Of a DNA stretch of 64,000 bases, positions 16,673 to 25,743 are shown one piece after another. Positions within the stretch are counted from its first letter, which is position 1. Every line of letters starts with the position of its first letter. Made by a program: the position numbers and the translations under genes. The notes under the pieces are model-generated. The model saw only the letters and a program-made list of their open reading frames with translations, ran no database searches and was not told the origin of the DNA. Location: the NCBI RefSeq assembly GCF_014650455.1, contig NZ_BMUZ01000010.1, positions 124,001 to 188,000 of the forward strand. Reading direction: 5' to 3'. Source of the stretch: Streptomyces xanthochromogenes. Lineage in GTDB: Bacteria; Actinomycetota; Actinomycetes; Streptomycetales; Streptomycetaceae.

Positions 16673-17956
16673 TCAGGCGCGCGAAAACCGGGTCATAAAC
16701 GCCGCTACCGCCGCGTAGATGAGGGCCACCGTGACGACGAGGGTGGCGGAGCGGCCGTCTGCCGGGAGCATCTGGGCGGCGACCGCTGCGGCGCCGACGA
16801 AGGCCATGTTGAACAGGACGTCGTAGAGCGAGAAGATCCGGCCGCGATAGGAGTCGTCCACCGTGGACTGGATCACCGTGTCGGTCGTGATCTTCGCTCC
16901 CTGTGTGACGAGGCCGAGAACGAAGGCGGCGACCAGCATCGGCGTGGGCTCGAAGGGCAGGCCGAGGGCCGGCACGAGGACGGCGGCAGCCACCGAGCAC
17001 ACCACGATCCACCGGAACGGGCCGAGCCGCGCCACTGCCCACGGGGTCAGGACCGCCGCCGCGAAGAAGCCCGCTCCGGAGACACCCACGGCGAGCCCGA
17101 GGAGCGCGAGGCCGCCCGTGCCGCTGTTCTTCTCCGGCCCGTCGGACCAGGCGTACCGGCACAGCATCAGGAGCATCACGGTCAGCGCGCCGTAGCAGAA
17201 CCGCATCAGGGTCATCGCGGTGAGCACAAGGGCCGCGGGCCTGCGCCGGCTCAAGTGCCGCACGCCGTCGGCGAGTCCGCGGACCGTGGAACGGAGCGCC
17301 GTGGCGAGGCCGGGCCGGGCGTCCGTGGGGTCGGGCCCGAGCAGGGCGGGCGGAAGTCGCAGAGAGGCGAGGGAGGCGAAGAGATAGAGGACGGCGCCCA
17401 GAACGACGGTGGCGGCATCCGCGTCGATCACCAGCCGCAGGACGAAGGCCAGGCCGCCGCCTGCTGTGGCGGCCAGCGTTCCGGCCGTGGGGGAGAGCGA
17501 GTTGGCCATGACCAGCCGCTCGGCGTCGACCACCCGGGGCAGGGACGCGGAGAGCCCGGCGAGGACGAAGCGGTTGACGGCCGTCACGGCCAGGGCGGAG
17601 GCGTAGAAGAGCCAGTCGGGCGCGGACCCGAGCACGAGGAGCGCCGTGCAGCCGGCGAGAAGGGCCCGTAGGAGGTTGCCGTACAGGAAGACCGAACGCC
17701 GTTGCCAGCGGTCGAGCAGGACTCCCGCGAACGGTCCGACGAGCGAGTACGGCAGGAGCAGAACGGCCATGGCGGAGGCGATCGCGCCGGGAGAGGCCTG
17801 TTTCTCGGGGGAGAAGACGACGTAGGTGGCCAGGGCGACCTGATAAACACCGTCCGCGGCCTGGGACAACAGTCGTACGGTCAGCAGGCGCCGGAAGTGC
17901 TTCAGTCGCAGGAGCACGCATAGGTCACGTACGACAGGCATGTGAGCAAGCGTCAC
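16673..17956 (-). CDS. MFS transporter
   Basis: The 427-residue protein has twelve predicted membrane segments. The first-loop motif resembles that of MFS exporters (GPFAGVLLDRWQRRSVFLYG), followed by repeated glycine-rich helices. The substrate cannot be told from sequence. The start could be GTG 17956 or ATG 17941; neither has a strong ribosome-binding site. It lies downstream of ino1 on the same strand but behind a 13-bp stem terminator, so it is probably transcribed separately. Confidence 0.88.
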   Translation of the reverse strand: MTLAHMPVVRDLCVLLRLKHFRRLLTVRLLSQAADGVYQVALATYVVFSPEKQASPGAIASAMAVLLLPYSLVGPFAGVLLDRWQRRSVFLYGNLLRALLAGCTALLVLGSAPDWLFYASALAVTAVNRFVLAGLSASLPRVVDAERLVMANSLSPTAGTLAATAGGGLAFVLRLVIDADAATVVLGAVLYLFASLASLRLPPALLGPDPTDARPGLATALRSTVRGLADGVRHLSRRRPAALVLTAMTLMRFCYGALTVMLLMLCRYAWSDGPEKNSGTGGLALLGLAVGVSGAGFFAAAVLTPWAVARLGPFRWIVVCSVAAAVLVPALGLPFEPTPMLVAAFVLGLVTQGAKITTDTVIQSTVDDSYRGRIFSLYDVLFNMAFVGAAAVAAQMLPADGRSATLVVTVALIYAAVAAFMTRFSRA

Positions 17957-17964
17957 ATATGAAA

Positions 17965-17999
17965 AGGGTCCCCGTGCACACCTGGCGCACGGGGACCCT
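17965..17999 (-). terminator. Terminator after ino1
   Basis: A perfect 13-bp stem (AGGGTCCCCGTGC with its complement) has a 9-base loop; on the minus strand it is followed by TTTTCAT. It lies between the ino1 stop and the MFS start. Confidence 0.8.
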
Positions 18000-18023
18000 C
18001 AGCCGTTCTCAGGGGTGCGAGCT

Positions 18024-19106
18024 CTAGCGCTCGACCTCACCCTTGATGAACTTCTCGACGTTGGCGAAGGCCTCGTCGTCGAAGTACTGGACCGGCGGGG
18101 ACTTCATGAAGTAGCTCGACGCCGACAGGATCGGGCCGCCGATGCCGCGGTCCTTGGCGATCTTCGCGGCGCGCAGCGCGTCGATGATGACGCCCGCGGA
18201 GTTCGGGGAGTCCCAGACCTCGAGCTTGTACTCCAGGTTCAGCGGAACGTCGCCGAAGGCGCGGCCCTCGAGGCGCACGTACGCCCACTTGCGGTCGTCC
18301 AGCCAGGCCACGTAGTCCGAGGGGCCGATGTGGACGTTCTTCTCGCCCATGTCGCGGTCCGGGATCTGCGAGGTGACGGCCTGCGTCTTCGAGATCTTCT
18401 TGGACTCGAGGCGGTCGCGCTCCAGCATGTTCTTGAAGTCCATGTTGCCGCCGACGTTGAGCTGCATGGTGCGCTCAAGACGGACACCGCGGTCCTCGAA
18501 CAGCTTGGCCATCACGCGGTGCGTGATGGTGGCGCCGACCTGCGACTTGATGTCGTCGCCGACGATCGGGACGCCCGCCTCGGTGAACTTGTCCGCCCAC
18601 TCCTTGGTGCCCGCGATGAAGACCGGAAGGGCGTTGACGAAGGCGACCTTGGCGTCGATGGCGCACTGGGCGTAGAACTTCGCCGCGTCCTCGGAGCCGA
18701 CGGGCAGGTAGCAGACGAGAACGTCGACCTGCTGGTCCTTGAGGACCTTGACGACGTCGACGGGAGCCTCGGCGGACTCCTCGATGGTCATCCGGTAGTA
18801 CTTGCCGAGACCGTCCAGGGTGTGGCCGCGCTGGACCGTGACGCCCTTGTTCGGGACGTCGCAGATCTTGATGGTGTTGTTCTCGCTGGCGCCGATGGCG
18901 TCCGAGAGGTCGAGGCCGACCTTCTTGGCGTCGACGTCGAACGCGGCGACGAACTCCACGTCACCGACGTGGTAGTCGCCGAACTGGACGTGCATCAGAC
19001 CCGGGACCTTGGTGGCCGGGTCGGCGTCCTTGTAGTACTCGACGCCCTGCACCAGCGAGGCGGCGCAGTTGCCCACGCCGACGATGGCTACGCGAACCGA
19101 ACCCAT
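18024..19106 (-). CDS. ino1: Inositol-3-phosphate synthase
   Basis: The 360-residue protein matches actinobacterial myo-inositol-1-phosphate synthase, which converts glucose-6-phosphate to inositol-3-phosphate using NAD. The product feeds phosphatidylinositol and mycothiol synthesis. The Rossmann motif VAIVGVGNCAASLVQG (residues 6-21) and the conserved stretches NVGGNMDFKNML and SKTQAVTS are clear. The ATG start has AGGGAG eight bases upstream. It lies 50 bp downstream of a PadR-type regulator on the same strand and is probably co-transcribed with it. Confidence 0.96.
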   Translation of the reverse strand: MGSVRVAIVGVGNCAASLVQGVEYYKDADPATKVPGLMHVQFGDYHVGDVEFVAAFDVDAKKVGLDLSDAIGASENNTIKICDVPNKGVTVQRGHTLDGLGKYYRMTIEESAEAPVDVVKVLKDQQVDVLVCYLPVGSEDAAKFYAQCAIDAKVAFVNALPVFIAGTKEWADKFTEAGVPIVGDDIKSQVGATITHRVMAKLFEDRGVRLERTMQLNVGGNMDFKNMLERDRLESKKISKTQAVTSQIPDRDMGEKNVHIGPSDYVAWLDDRKWAYVRLEGRAFGDVPLNLEYKLEVWDSPNSAGVIIDALRAAKIAKDRGIGGPILSASSYFMKSPPVQYFDDEAFANVEKFIKGEVER

Positions 19107-19156
19107 TCCGGTTGCTCCCTGTTCGATCTCTTCGAAGTCCTGCGTACGCAGGGCCT

Positions 19157-19840
19157 TCAGTTGGCGGTGTCCTCGGACGGATCCGGCCGGGTGCTGTCCC
19201 GGTGCCGGGGCAGACCGCCCGTCTCTCCTGATGTGTGGTCCTGCTGAGCGGAGCCGGTGGCGGGGCCGGATCGCTGATCCCGTCCCGCCCGCTCGCTCTC
19301 GATGAGCTCGTTCAGCCAGCGCACTTCGCGCTCCACGGACTCCATGCCGTGGCGCTGCAGCTCAAGCGTGTAGTCGTCCAGGCGCTCGCGCGTACGGGCC
19401 AGGGAGGCGCGCATCTTTTCGAGGCGCTCCTCCAGCCGGCTGCGGCGACCTTCCAGCACGCGCATCCGCACCTCTCGCTCCGTCTGGCCGAAGAAGGCGA
19501 AACGGGCGGCGAAGTGCTCGTCCTCCCAGGTGTCGGGGCCGGTGTGGGAGAGCAGCTCCTCGAAGTGCTCCTTACCTTCCGCCGTCAACCGGTAGACGAT
19601 CTTGGCGCGGCGCCCTGCGAGTGAAGCGGCGAGCGCATCCTCGGGAGCGCTGCCCGGCTCCTCGATCAACCAGCCGTTCGCGACCAGCGTCTTGAGGCAG
19701 GGATAGAGGGTCCCGTAACTGAAGGCCCGGAAGATTCCCAGCGAGGTGTTGAGCCGCTTGCGCAGCTCGTAACCGTGCATCGGAGCCTCGCGGAGCAGCC
19801 CGAGTACGGCGAATTCGAGGATGCCGGAGCGCCTGCTCAT
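19157..19840 (-). CDS. PadR family transcriptional regulator
   Basis: The 227-residue protein has an N-terminal PadR winged helix (FAVLGLLREAPMHGYELRKRL, then FSYGTLYPCLKTLVANGWL) and a long C-terminal coiled-coil region (RLEERLEKMRASLARTRERL) for dimerisation. ATG 19840 is chosen because GAGGAGG lies just upstream; longer frames run into the operator. A perfect 33-bp palindrome 35 bp ahead of the start is the likely binding site, implying autoregulation and control of ino1. Confidence 0.93.
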   Translation of the reverse strand: MSRRSGILEFAVLGLLREAPMHGYELRKRLNTSLGIFRAFSYGTLYPCLKTLVANGWLIEEPGSAPEDALAASLAGRRAKIVYRLTAEGKEHFEELLSHTGPDTWEDEHFAARFAFFGQTEREVRMRVLEGRRSRLEERLEKMRASLARTRERLDDYTLELQRHGMESVEREVRWLNELIESERAGRDQRSGPATGSAQQDHTSGETGGLPRHRDSTRPDPSEDTAN

Positions 19841-19874
19841 CCTTCGCCTCCTCGTTCGTCGGGGACCTTTATGC

Positions 19875-19907
19875 CGTGCTGATGTATCGACTCGATACAT
19901 CAGCACG
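19875..19907. promoter_or_regulatory. 33-bp palindromic operator for the PadR-type regulator
   Basis: Two 16-bp perfect inverted arms (CGTGCTGATGTATCGA and its complement) flank a single C. The inner ATGTAT/ATACAT core resembles ATGT-n-ACAT operators known for PadR proteins. It lies between the PadR gene and the divergent PBP gene. Confidence 0.8.
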
Positions 19908-20215
19908 ATAGAGCCGAGTAGCGGCTGCGACAAGAGGGGCCATGGTGAACGGCGTCACATCATCAATTCACAGGAGGCAAGTTGCCTGATTTGGGGTGAA
20001 CTTCGGCCCTAGGGAGGTTTTGAGCGTGCGTAGTCTGTGCGCCATGCAGATCACTGTGTGCCGAGTGACGTCAGGGGGCGTCGGCGTGTTCAGCGTCATC
20101 GGCACACGGGCTGCAGTGCGGCCGGTTCCTTCGCAGGGACGGCTCGTGCACTGGGGGGACAGGAACTCAGCTGCCGTTTCCAGGCGCTTTCGCCTGCCCG
20201 AGGAGTAGTCGTTCG
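19908..20215. other. Leader/promoter region of the PBP gene
   Basis: About 300 bp between the PadR operator and the PBP start. It holds a 70-codon frame (19996-20208) whose last codons form the PBP ribosome-binding site; its codon bias is poor and I recognise nothing in it. It is most likely 5' untranslated leader. Confidence 0.4.
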
Positions 20216-22915
20216 ATGAGCGAGCACCGTCGCAAACCGCCGCAGCCTCAGGGCGGTGGACGTGCCGCGGCCCGACGCGCCGCGCAGCAGCCCTCCGGCC
20301 GTCGGGCGGCCCGGCAGGCGGCCGGATCCCAGGAGCCGTCGGCCCAGTCGCCGTCAGGTTCGCACGGATCGACCTCAGCATCGCCGGCGGAGGAGCCCGC
20401 TTACGGCGGGCGTGCCGAAGCGCGGCGGGCCCAGCGGGGCGGCGGCCGCAGGCGCGCACCCGACGGCGCGGGGCCTCCCGGGGGTCCGGGACGCCGGGCG
20501 GGCCGGGGCGGTGCGGGCGGCGACCGGCCGGGCAAGAAGCGGTTCGTCGACTATCCGCGGTACGGCCGACACGGCTGGCGACGCTGGGTGCCGTCCTGGA
20601 AGCTCGTCACCGCCTGCAGCCTGGGCTGCTTCGGCCTGCTGATCGCCTTCATCGGGATCGCGTACTACTTGGTGGCCATTCCAAATGTCGCCAAGGCTGC
20701 CACGGCCCAGAACAACGTCTACTACTGGTCCGACAACACGGAGATGGTCGCCACTGGTGGTGAGATCAACCGGCAGATCATCACGTACGAGCAGATCCCG
20801 GCGGCGATGCGGTTCGCGGTCATCTCGGCCGAGAACAAGACCTTCGAGACGGACAGTGGTGTCGATCCCCAGGGCATCGCTCGGGCCCTGGTGAACATGG
20901 CCAAGGGCGGCCAGACGCAGGGCGGTTCGACGATCACCCAGCAGTACGTGAAGAACGCCCGTCTCGACGACCAGTCGCAGACGATCTCCCGCAAGTTCAA
21001 AGAGCTCTTCATCTCCATCAAGGTCGGCGCGACCCAGCCGAAGAGCGAAATCATGGCCGGATACCTGAACACCGCGTACTACGGCCGAGGCGCCTACGGC
21101 CTGCAGGCCGCTGCCCGCACGTATTACAGCAAGGACGCCAAGGACCTCGATCCGAGTCAGTGCGCCTTCCTGGCTTCCCTCCTCAAGGGCGCCACCTACT
21201 TCGACCCGGCCGGCGCACCCGAGATCGACCCGGCGGCCACGGCCGAGCAGAACACCAAGAACGCCAAGGAGCGCTGGGGCTGGATCCTCGACCAGGAGGT
21301 CAAGGACAAGCACCTGGCCCAGGCGGAGCGGGACAAGTACCGGACCTTCCCGATGCCCGACAAACCGAAGAAGAACGCGAACCTCAGCGGTCAGATCGGC
21401 TATCTCGTCTCCCTCGCGCAGGCGTCGGCGAAGAACAGCAACCCGGACATCGACCTGGCCAAGGGCGGCTACCGCATCTACACGACCTTCGACAAGAAGA
21501 AGGTCCAGGAGATGGAAGGCGTGGTCAAGAAGGTCCGGGAGAAGAACATCGACCCGAAGAAGCGACCCGACAAGGACACGTTCGTCCAGTTCGGCGCCGC
21601 GTCGGTGGATGTGAAGACCGGCGCCATCGTGGCCATCTACGGCGGTGAGGACGCGACCAAGCACTTCACCAACAACGCCGATGAGACCGGTGCCCAGGTC
21701 GGCTCGACCTTCAAGCCCTTCGTCCTCGCGGCCGCGATGCAGTACGGAAAGCGCGACCCGAGCAAGCCGGCGTCGCAGAGCGATTCGTCCCGCACCCCCG
21801 TCTCGCCGGACAGTATCTACAGCGGCAAGAACAAGCTGAAGATCAAGAACTACGACGGGACCGTCTGGAAGGACGAGCACGGCGGCGAGTGGCTCCAGAC
21901 CAACGACGGCGACCAGTCGTACAACCCGCCGAGCTTCGGCATCGACCTTCGCTATGCGATGCAGGAATCGGTGAACAGCCCCTACGTGCAACTCGGTATG
22001 GACGTAGGCACTGACAAGGTGAAGCAGGCCGCCATGGCGGCAGGGCTGCGCGACAACAAGACCAGCATGGCTTCCTCCAGCGTGCCGTCGTTCTCGATCG
22101 GTACGTCGTCGCCCAGCGCGATCCGGATGGCCGGGGCGTATGCCACCTTCGCCGCCAGCGGCACACAGCGCGACCCGTACTCCGTGACCAAGGTCCTCAA
22201 GAGCGGGGCCACCATCTACGAGCACAAGGACGACGCGAAGAGCGCCTTCCCTGCCGCGGTGGCCAACAACGTCACGGACGTGCTGAAGGGCGTGGTCGAC
22301 AAGGGAACCGGCACGAACGCCCAGCTCAGCGGCCGACAGGTGGCGGGCAAGACCGGTACCACCGACGGCAACCGGTCGGCCTGGTTCGTCGGTTACACCC
22401 CGCAGTACTCGACCGCCGTCGGCATGTACCGCCTCGACGACAACGAGACCAGCAAGAAGCGCGAGTTCCTGAGCATGTTCGGGACGGGCAACCAGAAGAA
22501 GATCCACGGTGCCTCCTTCCCGTCGACCATCTGGCACGACTACATGCAGGAGGCGCTGGGCGACTCCCCCGCCGAGTCGTTCCCGACCGCAGAGAAGATC
22601 GGCGACAAGGTGTACGGCGGTGGGACGTCCCCCAGCCCCACCCCCTCCCCGACCCCGAGCGCCCCGGCTCCTTCGCCCTCCCCGTCCCTCAAGCCGTCCC
22701 CCAGCCCCTCGCTCACCCCGTCTCCGAGCCCCAGCGCCTCCTGCAGCAAGTGGGACTGGACCTGCGGCAACAACACGGGCGGCGCCAACGGGGACCCGGC
22801 GACCGGGGGAACGGACGGCGGGCCGCCGCCCAGCCCGTCGCCCAGCAGGTCGAAACCCGGTAGCGGGCCCGGCGGTGGCGGAACCGGTGGCTGGTTCGGC
22901 AATACCGGTGGCTAG
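20216..22915 (+). CDS. Class A penicillin-binding protein (transglycosylase/transpeptidase)
   Basis: The 899-residue bifunctional cell-wall synthase has an N-terminal cytoplasmic Arg/Gly-rich tail of about 125 residues. A membrane helix (LVTACSLGCFGLLIAFIGIAYY) precedes a GT51 transglycosylase domain with catalytic Glu206 in SAENKTF and the GGSTITQQ motif. The transpeptidase domain carries Ser497 in STFK, SVNSPY, and K712-T-G. The C-terminus is a Pro/Ser tail and a Gly-rich end. ATG 20216 has GAGGAG upstream. Three parS sites lie just beyond the stop. Confidence 0.95.
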   Translation: MSEHRRKPPQPQGGGRAAARRAAQQPSGRRAARQAAGSQEPSAQSPSGSHGSTSASPAEEPAYGGRAEARRAQRGGGRRRAPDGAGPPGGPGRRAGRGGAGGDRPGKKRFVDYPRYGRHGWRRWVPSWKLVTACSLGCFGLLIAFIGIAYYLVAIPNVAKAATAQNNVYYWSDNTEMVATGGEINRQIITYEQIPAAMRFAVISAENKTFETDSGVDPQGIARALVNMAKGGQTQGGSTITQQYVKNARLDDQSQTISRKFKELFISIKVGATQPKSEIMAGYLNTAYYGRGAYGLQAAARTYYSKDAKDLDPSQCAFLASLLKGATYFDPAGAPEIDPAATAEQNTKNAKERWGWILDQEVKDKHLAQAERDKYRTFPMPDKPKKNANLSGQIGYLVSLAQASAKNSNPDIDLAKGGYRIYTTFDKKKVQEMEGVVKKVREKNIDPKKRPDKDTFVQFGAASVDVKTGAIVAIYGGEDATKHFTNNADETGAQVGSTFKPFVLAAAMQYGKRDPSKPASQSDSSRTPVSPDSIYSGKNKLKIKNYDGTVWKDEHGGEWLQTNDGDQSYNPPSFGIDLRYAMQESVNSPYVQLGMDVGTDKVKQAAMAAGLRDNKTSMASSSVPSFSIGTSSPSAIRMAGAYATFAASGTQRDPYSVTKVLKSGATIYEHKDDAKSAFPAAVANNVTDVLKGVVDKGTGTNAQLSGRQVAGKTGTTDGNRSAWFVGYTPQYSTAVGMYRLDDNETSKKREFLSMFGTGNQKKIHGASFPSTIWHDYMQEALGDSPAESFPTAEKIGDKVYGGGTSPSPTPSPTPSAPAPSPSPSLKPSPSPSLTPSPSPSASCSKWDWTCGNNTGGANGDPATGGTDGGPPPSPSPSRSKPGSGPGGGGTGGWFGNTGG

Positions 22916-22930
22916 CTCGGCAGACTGACG

Positions 22931-22966
22931 GCGGGGGCGGTGTTTCACGTGAAACACCGCCCCCGC
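22931..22966. terminator. 36-bp palindromic terminator with parS at its centre
   Basis: The perfect palindrome has arms GCGGGGGCGGTGTTTCAC and its complement, directly after the PBP stop. It follows the same design as 16029-16066. Confidence 0.72.
22942..22955. other. parS site 8
   Basis: Exact GTTTCACGTGAAAC, first of three sites within 63 bp, at the centre of the 22931-22966 palindrome. Confidence 0.93.
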
Positions 22967-22967
22967 T

Positions 22968-22981
22968 GTTTCACGTGAAAC
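22968..22981. other. parS site 9
   Basis: Exact GTTTCACGTGAAAC, 26 bp (start to start) from site 8, flanked by GCT/AGC to extend the palindrome. Confidence 0.93.
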
Positions 22982-22990
22982 AGCTTCGTC

Positions 22991-23004
22991 GTTTCACGTG
23001 AAAC
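22991..23004. other. parS site 10
   Basis: Exact GTTTCACGTGAAAC, 23 bp from site 9 and 45 bp before the next gene. A near-DnaA-box TATCCACA follows at 23019-23026. Confidence 0.93.
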
Positions 23005-23049
23005 ACGGCCGCTCCCCGTATCCACAGCGCTGTACGGCAGGATGTCGGC

Positions 23050-24558
23050 ATGACGAGCGAGACGAGCCCCCGTGCGTACGAGGATCGACGCGGAGCCTGC
23101 GCGGAACCCGTCGTGCGCCCGACCGAACAGGACGAGGTCGCCGCGGCCGGCAGTCAGCTGATCGGGGGCCCGCTCGGACGCTGGGCCAAGCCCGGGCGGC
23201 ACTGGCTCATCCCGATTCGAGTCGTAGTGCTTGTCGCGATCGGCATGTTCGCTCTGGGGATGGTCCAGAAGCTGCCCTGCTACGACTGGGCGTGGTTCCG
23301 GGGCGCCAATTCGCAGTACACCCACGCCTGCTACTCGGACATCCCGCACCTCTACTCGCTGCGCGGCTTCGCCGACAATCTGGTGCCGTACTTCGACCGG
23401 CTCAACGGCGACATGAACTATCTCGAATACCCGGTGCTGACCGGGCTGTTCATGGAAGTCGCCTCCTGGCTGACGCCGGGCAGCGGCGACATGCAGCACC
23501 GCGAGCAGATGTACTGGCTGGTCAACGCGGGGATGCTGATGGCCTGCACGGCCGTCATCGCCGTCTGTGTCACCCGGACCCACCGCCGTCGGCCCTGGGA
23601 CGCGCTCCTCGTCGCCCTGGCTCCGGCCTTCGCGCTCACGGCCACCATCAACTGGGACCTGTTCGCCGTCGCCCTCACCGCGGCCGCGATGCTGATGTGG
23701 TCGCGCGGCCGGACCCTCGCCTTCGGCATCCTGATCGGCCTTGCCACGGCTGCCAAGCTCTATCCCGTACTGATCCTCGGGCCGTTGCTCGTGCTGTGCT
23801 GGCGGGCCGGAAAGTGGCGGGAGTTCGGGGCCGCGACGCTGGGTGCCGCCGGCGCCTGGCTGGTCGTGAACCTGCCGGTGATGATGCTGGCCCCCGAGGG
23901 GTGGAAGAAGTTCTACACGTTCAGCCAGGAACGGTCCGTCGACTTCGGGTCGTTCTGGCTGGTCATTTCGCAGCGTACGGGCAAGGGCCTGGACACCGAC
24001 ATGGTGAACACGTTGGCCATGGTCCTGATGGTGCTCGCCTGCGCGGGAATCGGGGTCCTCACCCTCACCGCGCCGCGTCGGCCGCGCTTCGCGCAGCTCG
24101 CATTCCTCGTCGTCGCGGCCTTCATCCTCACCAACAAGGTCTACTCACCGCAGTACGTGCTGTGGTTGATCCCGCTGGCCGCGCTGGCACGGCCGCGCTG
24201 GCGGGACTTCCTGATCTGGCAGGCCGGAGAAGTCGTCTACTTCCTGGGGATCTGGCTGTACCTCGCCTACACGATGAGCGGGGAGAAACATCAGGGCCTG
24301 CCCCCCGAGGGCTATCAACTGGCCATCGCGGCACATCTGTTGACCACGCTCTACCTGTGCGCCGTCGTGGTGCGCGACATTCTGCTGCCGGACCGGGACG
24401 TCGTACGCCGGGACGGTTCCGACGATCCGTCGGGTGGTGTCCTCGACCGGGCGGAGGACGTGTTCGTCCTGGGCCACGCGGCGCATCCGCCGCGGCACGC
24501 GGCCCTGCTCGAAGAGGGACCGCGGGTCGACTGGGGCACGCGGACCCCGGCCCCCTAG
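23050..24558 (+). CDS. GT87-family membrane glycosyltransferase (DUF2029-like)
   Basis: The 502-residue integral membrane protein has about ten helices and a pattern (tandem Asp/Glu and aromatic residues in the first large loop, LEYPVLTGLFMEV, then NWDLFAVAL and LGPLLVLCWR) typical of polyprenyl-phosphate-mannose-dependent GT87 enzymes. In mycobacteria these build mannosylated lipids; the acceptor here is unknown. The N-terminus is about 55 cytoplasmic residues. It converges on the alanine-racemase-like gene, with an 18-bp stem terminator between them. Confidence 0.82.
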   Translation: MTSETSPRAYEDRRGACAEPVVRPTEQDEVAAAGSQLIGGPLGRWAKPGRHWLIPIRVVVLVAIGMFALGMVQKLPCYDWAWFRGANSQYTHACYSDIPHLYSLRGFADNLVPYFDRLNGDMNYLEYPVLTGLFMEVASWLTPGSGDMQHREQMYWLVNAGMLMACTAVIAVCVTRTHRRRPWDALLVALAPAFALTATINWDLFAVALTAAAMLMWSRGRTLAFGILIGLATAAKLYPVLILGPLLVLCWRAGKWREFGAATLGAAGAWLVVNLPVMMLAPEGWKKFYTFSQERSVDFGSFWLVISQRTGKGLDTDMVNTLAMVLMVLACAGIGVLTLTAPRRPRFAQLAFLVVAAFILTNKVYSPQYVLWLIPLAALARPRWRDFLIWQAGEVVYFLGIWLYLAYTMSGEKHQGLPPEGYQLAIAAHLLTTLYLCAVVVRDILLPDRDVVRRDGSDDPSGGVLDRAEDVFVLGHAAHPPRHAALLEEGPRVDWGTRTPAP

Positions 24559-24575
24559 AGCAGCGCGGACAGGGC

Positions 24576-24619
24576 TCGGGCCCCTGACCGACGGCGGCTG
24601 TCGTCGGTCAGGGGCCCGA
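24576..24619. terminator. Bidirectional terminator between convergent genes
   Basis: A perfect 18-bp stem (24576-24593 with 24602-24619) and an 8-base loop lie between the GT87 gene (+) and the alanine-racemase-like gene (-). Confidence 0.85.
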
Positions 24620-24645
24620 TGTCGTGAGTGCCCGGAGGCGGCTTA

Positions 24646-25677
24646 CTAGCGCTCGATGAGACGGTCGAACTGCGTCGTGGTGTGCCGCAGATGGGCCACC
24701 AACTCGTCGCCCACGTGCGGTTCCTGAGAATCCGACGGCACGAACAGGATCGAGACCTGCATGTGCGGCGGCTCGGCGAACCAGCGCTGCTTGCCCGCCC
24801 AGACGAAGGGCGACAGGTTGCGGTTGACGGTGGCGAGCCCCGCGCGGGCGACGCCCTTGGCGCGCGGCATCACACCGTGCAGGGCCTTCGGAGCCTCCAG
24901 GCCCACCCCGTGCGAGGTGCCGCCGGCGACCACGACCAGCCAGCCGTCGGAGGCGACCTTCTGCTGGCGGTAACCGAACCGGTCGCCCTTGGTGACACGG
25001 GTGACGTCGAGGACGGATCCCCGGTACTCGGTCGCCTCGTGGTCGCCGAGCCACAGCCGCGTGCCGATGCGGGCCCGGAAGCGGGTCTGCGGGAACTGCT
25101 GCTGCAGCCGGGCCTGCTCCTCGGCGCGCAGGTGGCTGACGAACATGGTGTGCAGCGGCAACCGGGCCGCGCGCAGCCGGTCCATCCACGCGATGACCTC
25201 CTCGACGGCGTCCGAGCCGTCGGTGCGGTCCAGCGGAAGGTGCAGCGCAAAGCCTTCGAGGCGTACGTCCTCGATGGCGGAGCGGAGCATGCCGAGCTCC
25301 TCCTCCTTCACGCCGTGGCGCTTCATCGAGCTCATGCACTCGATGACTACACGGGCGCCCACCAGGGCGTGCACGCCGTCCACGGAGGAGACCGAGCGGA
25401 TGACCCGGTCGGGCAGCGGCACCGGCTCCTCACCGCGCCGGAACGGCGTCAGGACGAGCAGATCGCCGCTGAACCAGTCCTTGATCCGGGCGGCTTCGTA
25501 GGTGGTGCCGACCGCCAGGATGTCCGAGCCGGAGCGGGACACCTCGTCCGCGAGCCGCTCGTGGCCGAAGCCGTAGCCGTTGCCCTTGCAGACCGGGACG
25601 ATGCCCGGGAACTGGTCGATCACGGACTTCTGGTGCGCCCGCCAGCGAGCGGAGTCGACATAGAGGGTGAGCGCCAT
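24646..25677 (-). CDS. Alanine racemase-like PLP-fold protein
   Basis: The 343-residue protein has the alanine racemase N-terminal barrel with the PLP-lysine motif altered to VCKGNGYGFG (K31). The C-terminal part is short, and where racemases have the catalytic tyrosine in GYADG it reads AGGTSHG (residues 251-257). Classical alanine racemase chemistry is therefore doubtful. It is the second gene after femX on the same strand (66-bp gap), pointing to a role in peptidoglycan precursor or cross-bridge metabolism. ATG 25677 has AAAGG upstream. Confidence 0.8.
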   Translation of the reverse strand: MALTLYVDSARWRAHQKSVIDQFPGIVPVCKGNGYGFGHERLADEVSRSGSDILAVGTTYEAARIKDWFSGDLLVLTPFRRGEEPVPLPDRVIRSVSSVDGVHALVGARVVIECMSSMKRHGVKEEELGMLRSAIEDVRLEGFALHLPLDRTDGSDAVEEVIAWMDRLRAARLPLHTMFVSHLRAEEQARLQQQFPQTRFRARIGTRLWLGDHEATEYRGSVLDVTRVTKGDRFGYRQQKVASDGWLVVVAGGTSHGVGLEAPKALHGVMPRAKGVARAGLATVNRNLSPFVWAGKQRWFAEPPHMQVSILFVPSDSQEPHVGDELVAHLRHTTTQFDRLIER

Positions 25678-25743
25678 GGCCGTCCGGACCTTTCTGATGG
25701 CTGCGATGTGTGGGAGGTACGAGGAACGAGGTTACGCAACCGC

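Noticed and set aside
17941..17957. TGTGA-N7-TCACA, a CRP-like site at the MFS start
   Set aside because: CRP sites need a 6-base spacer; the 7-base spacer and overlap with the start codon make this probably chance.
19996..20208. 70-codon frame before the PBP gene
   Set aside because: Weak codon bias, no recognisable motif, and its end is simply the PBP ribosome-binding site; kept only as leader sequence.
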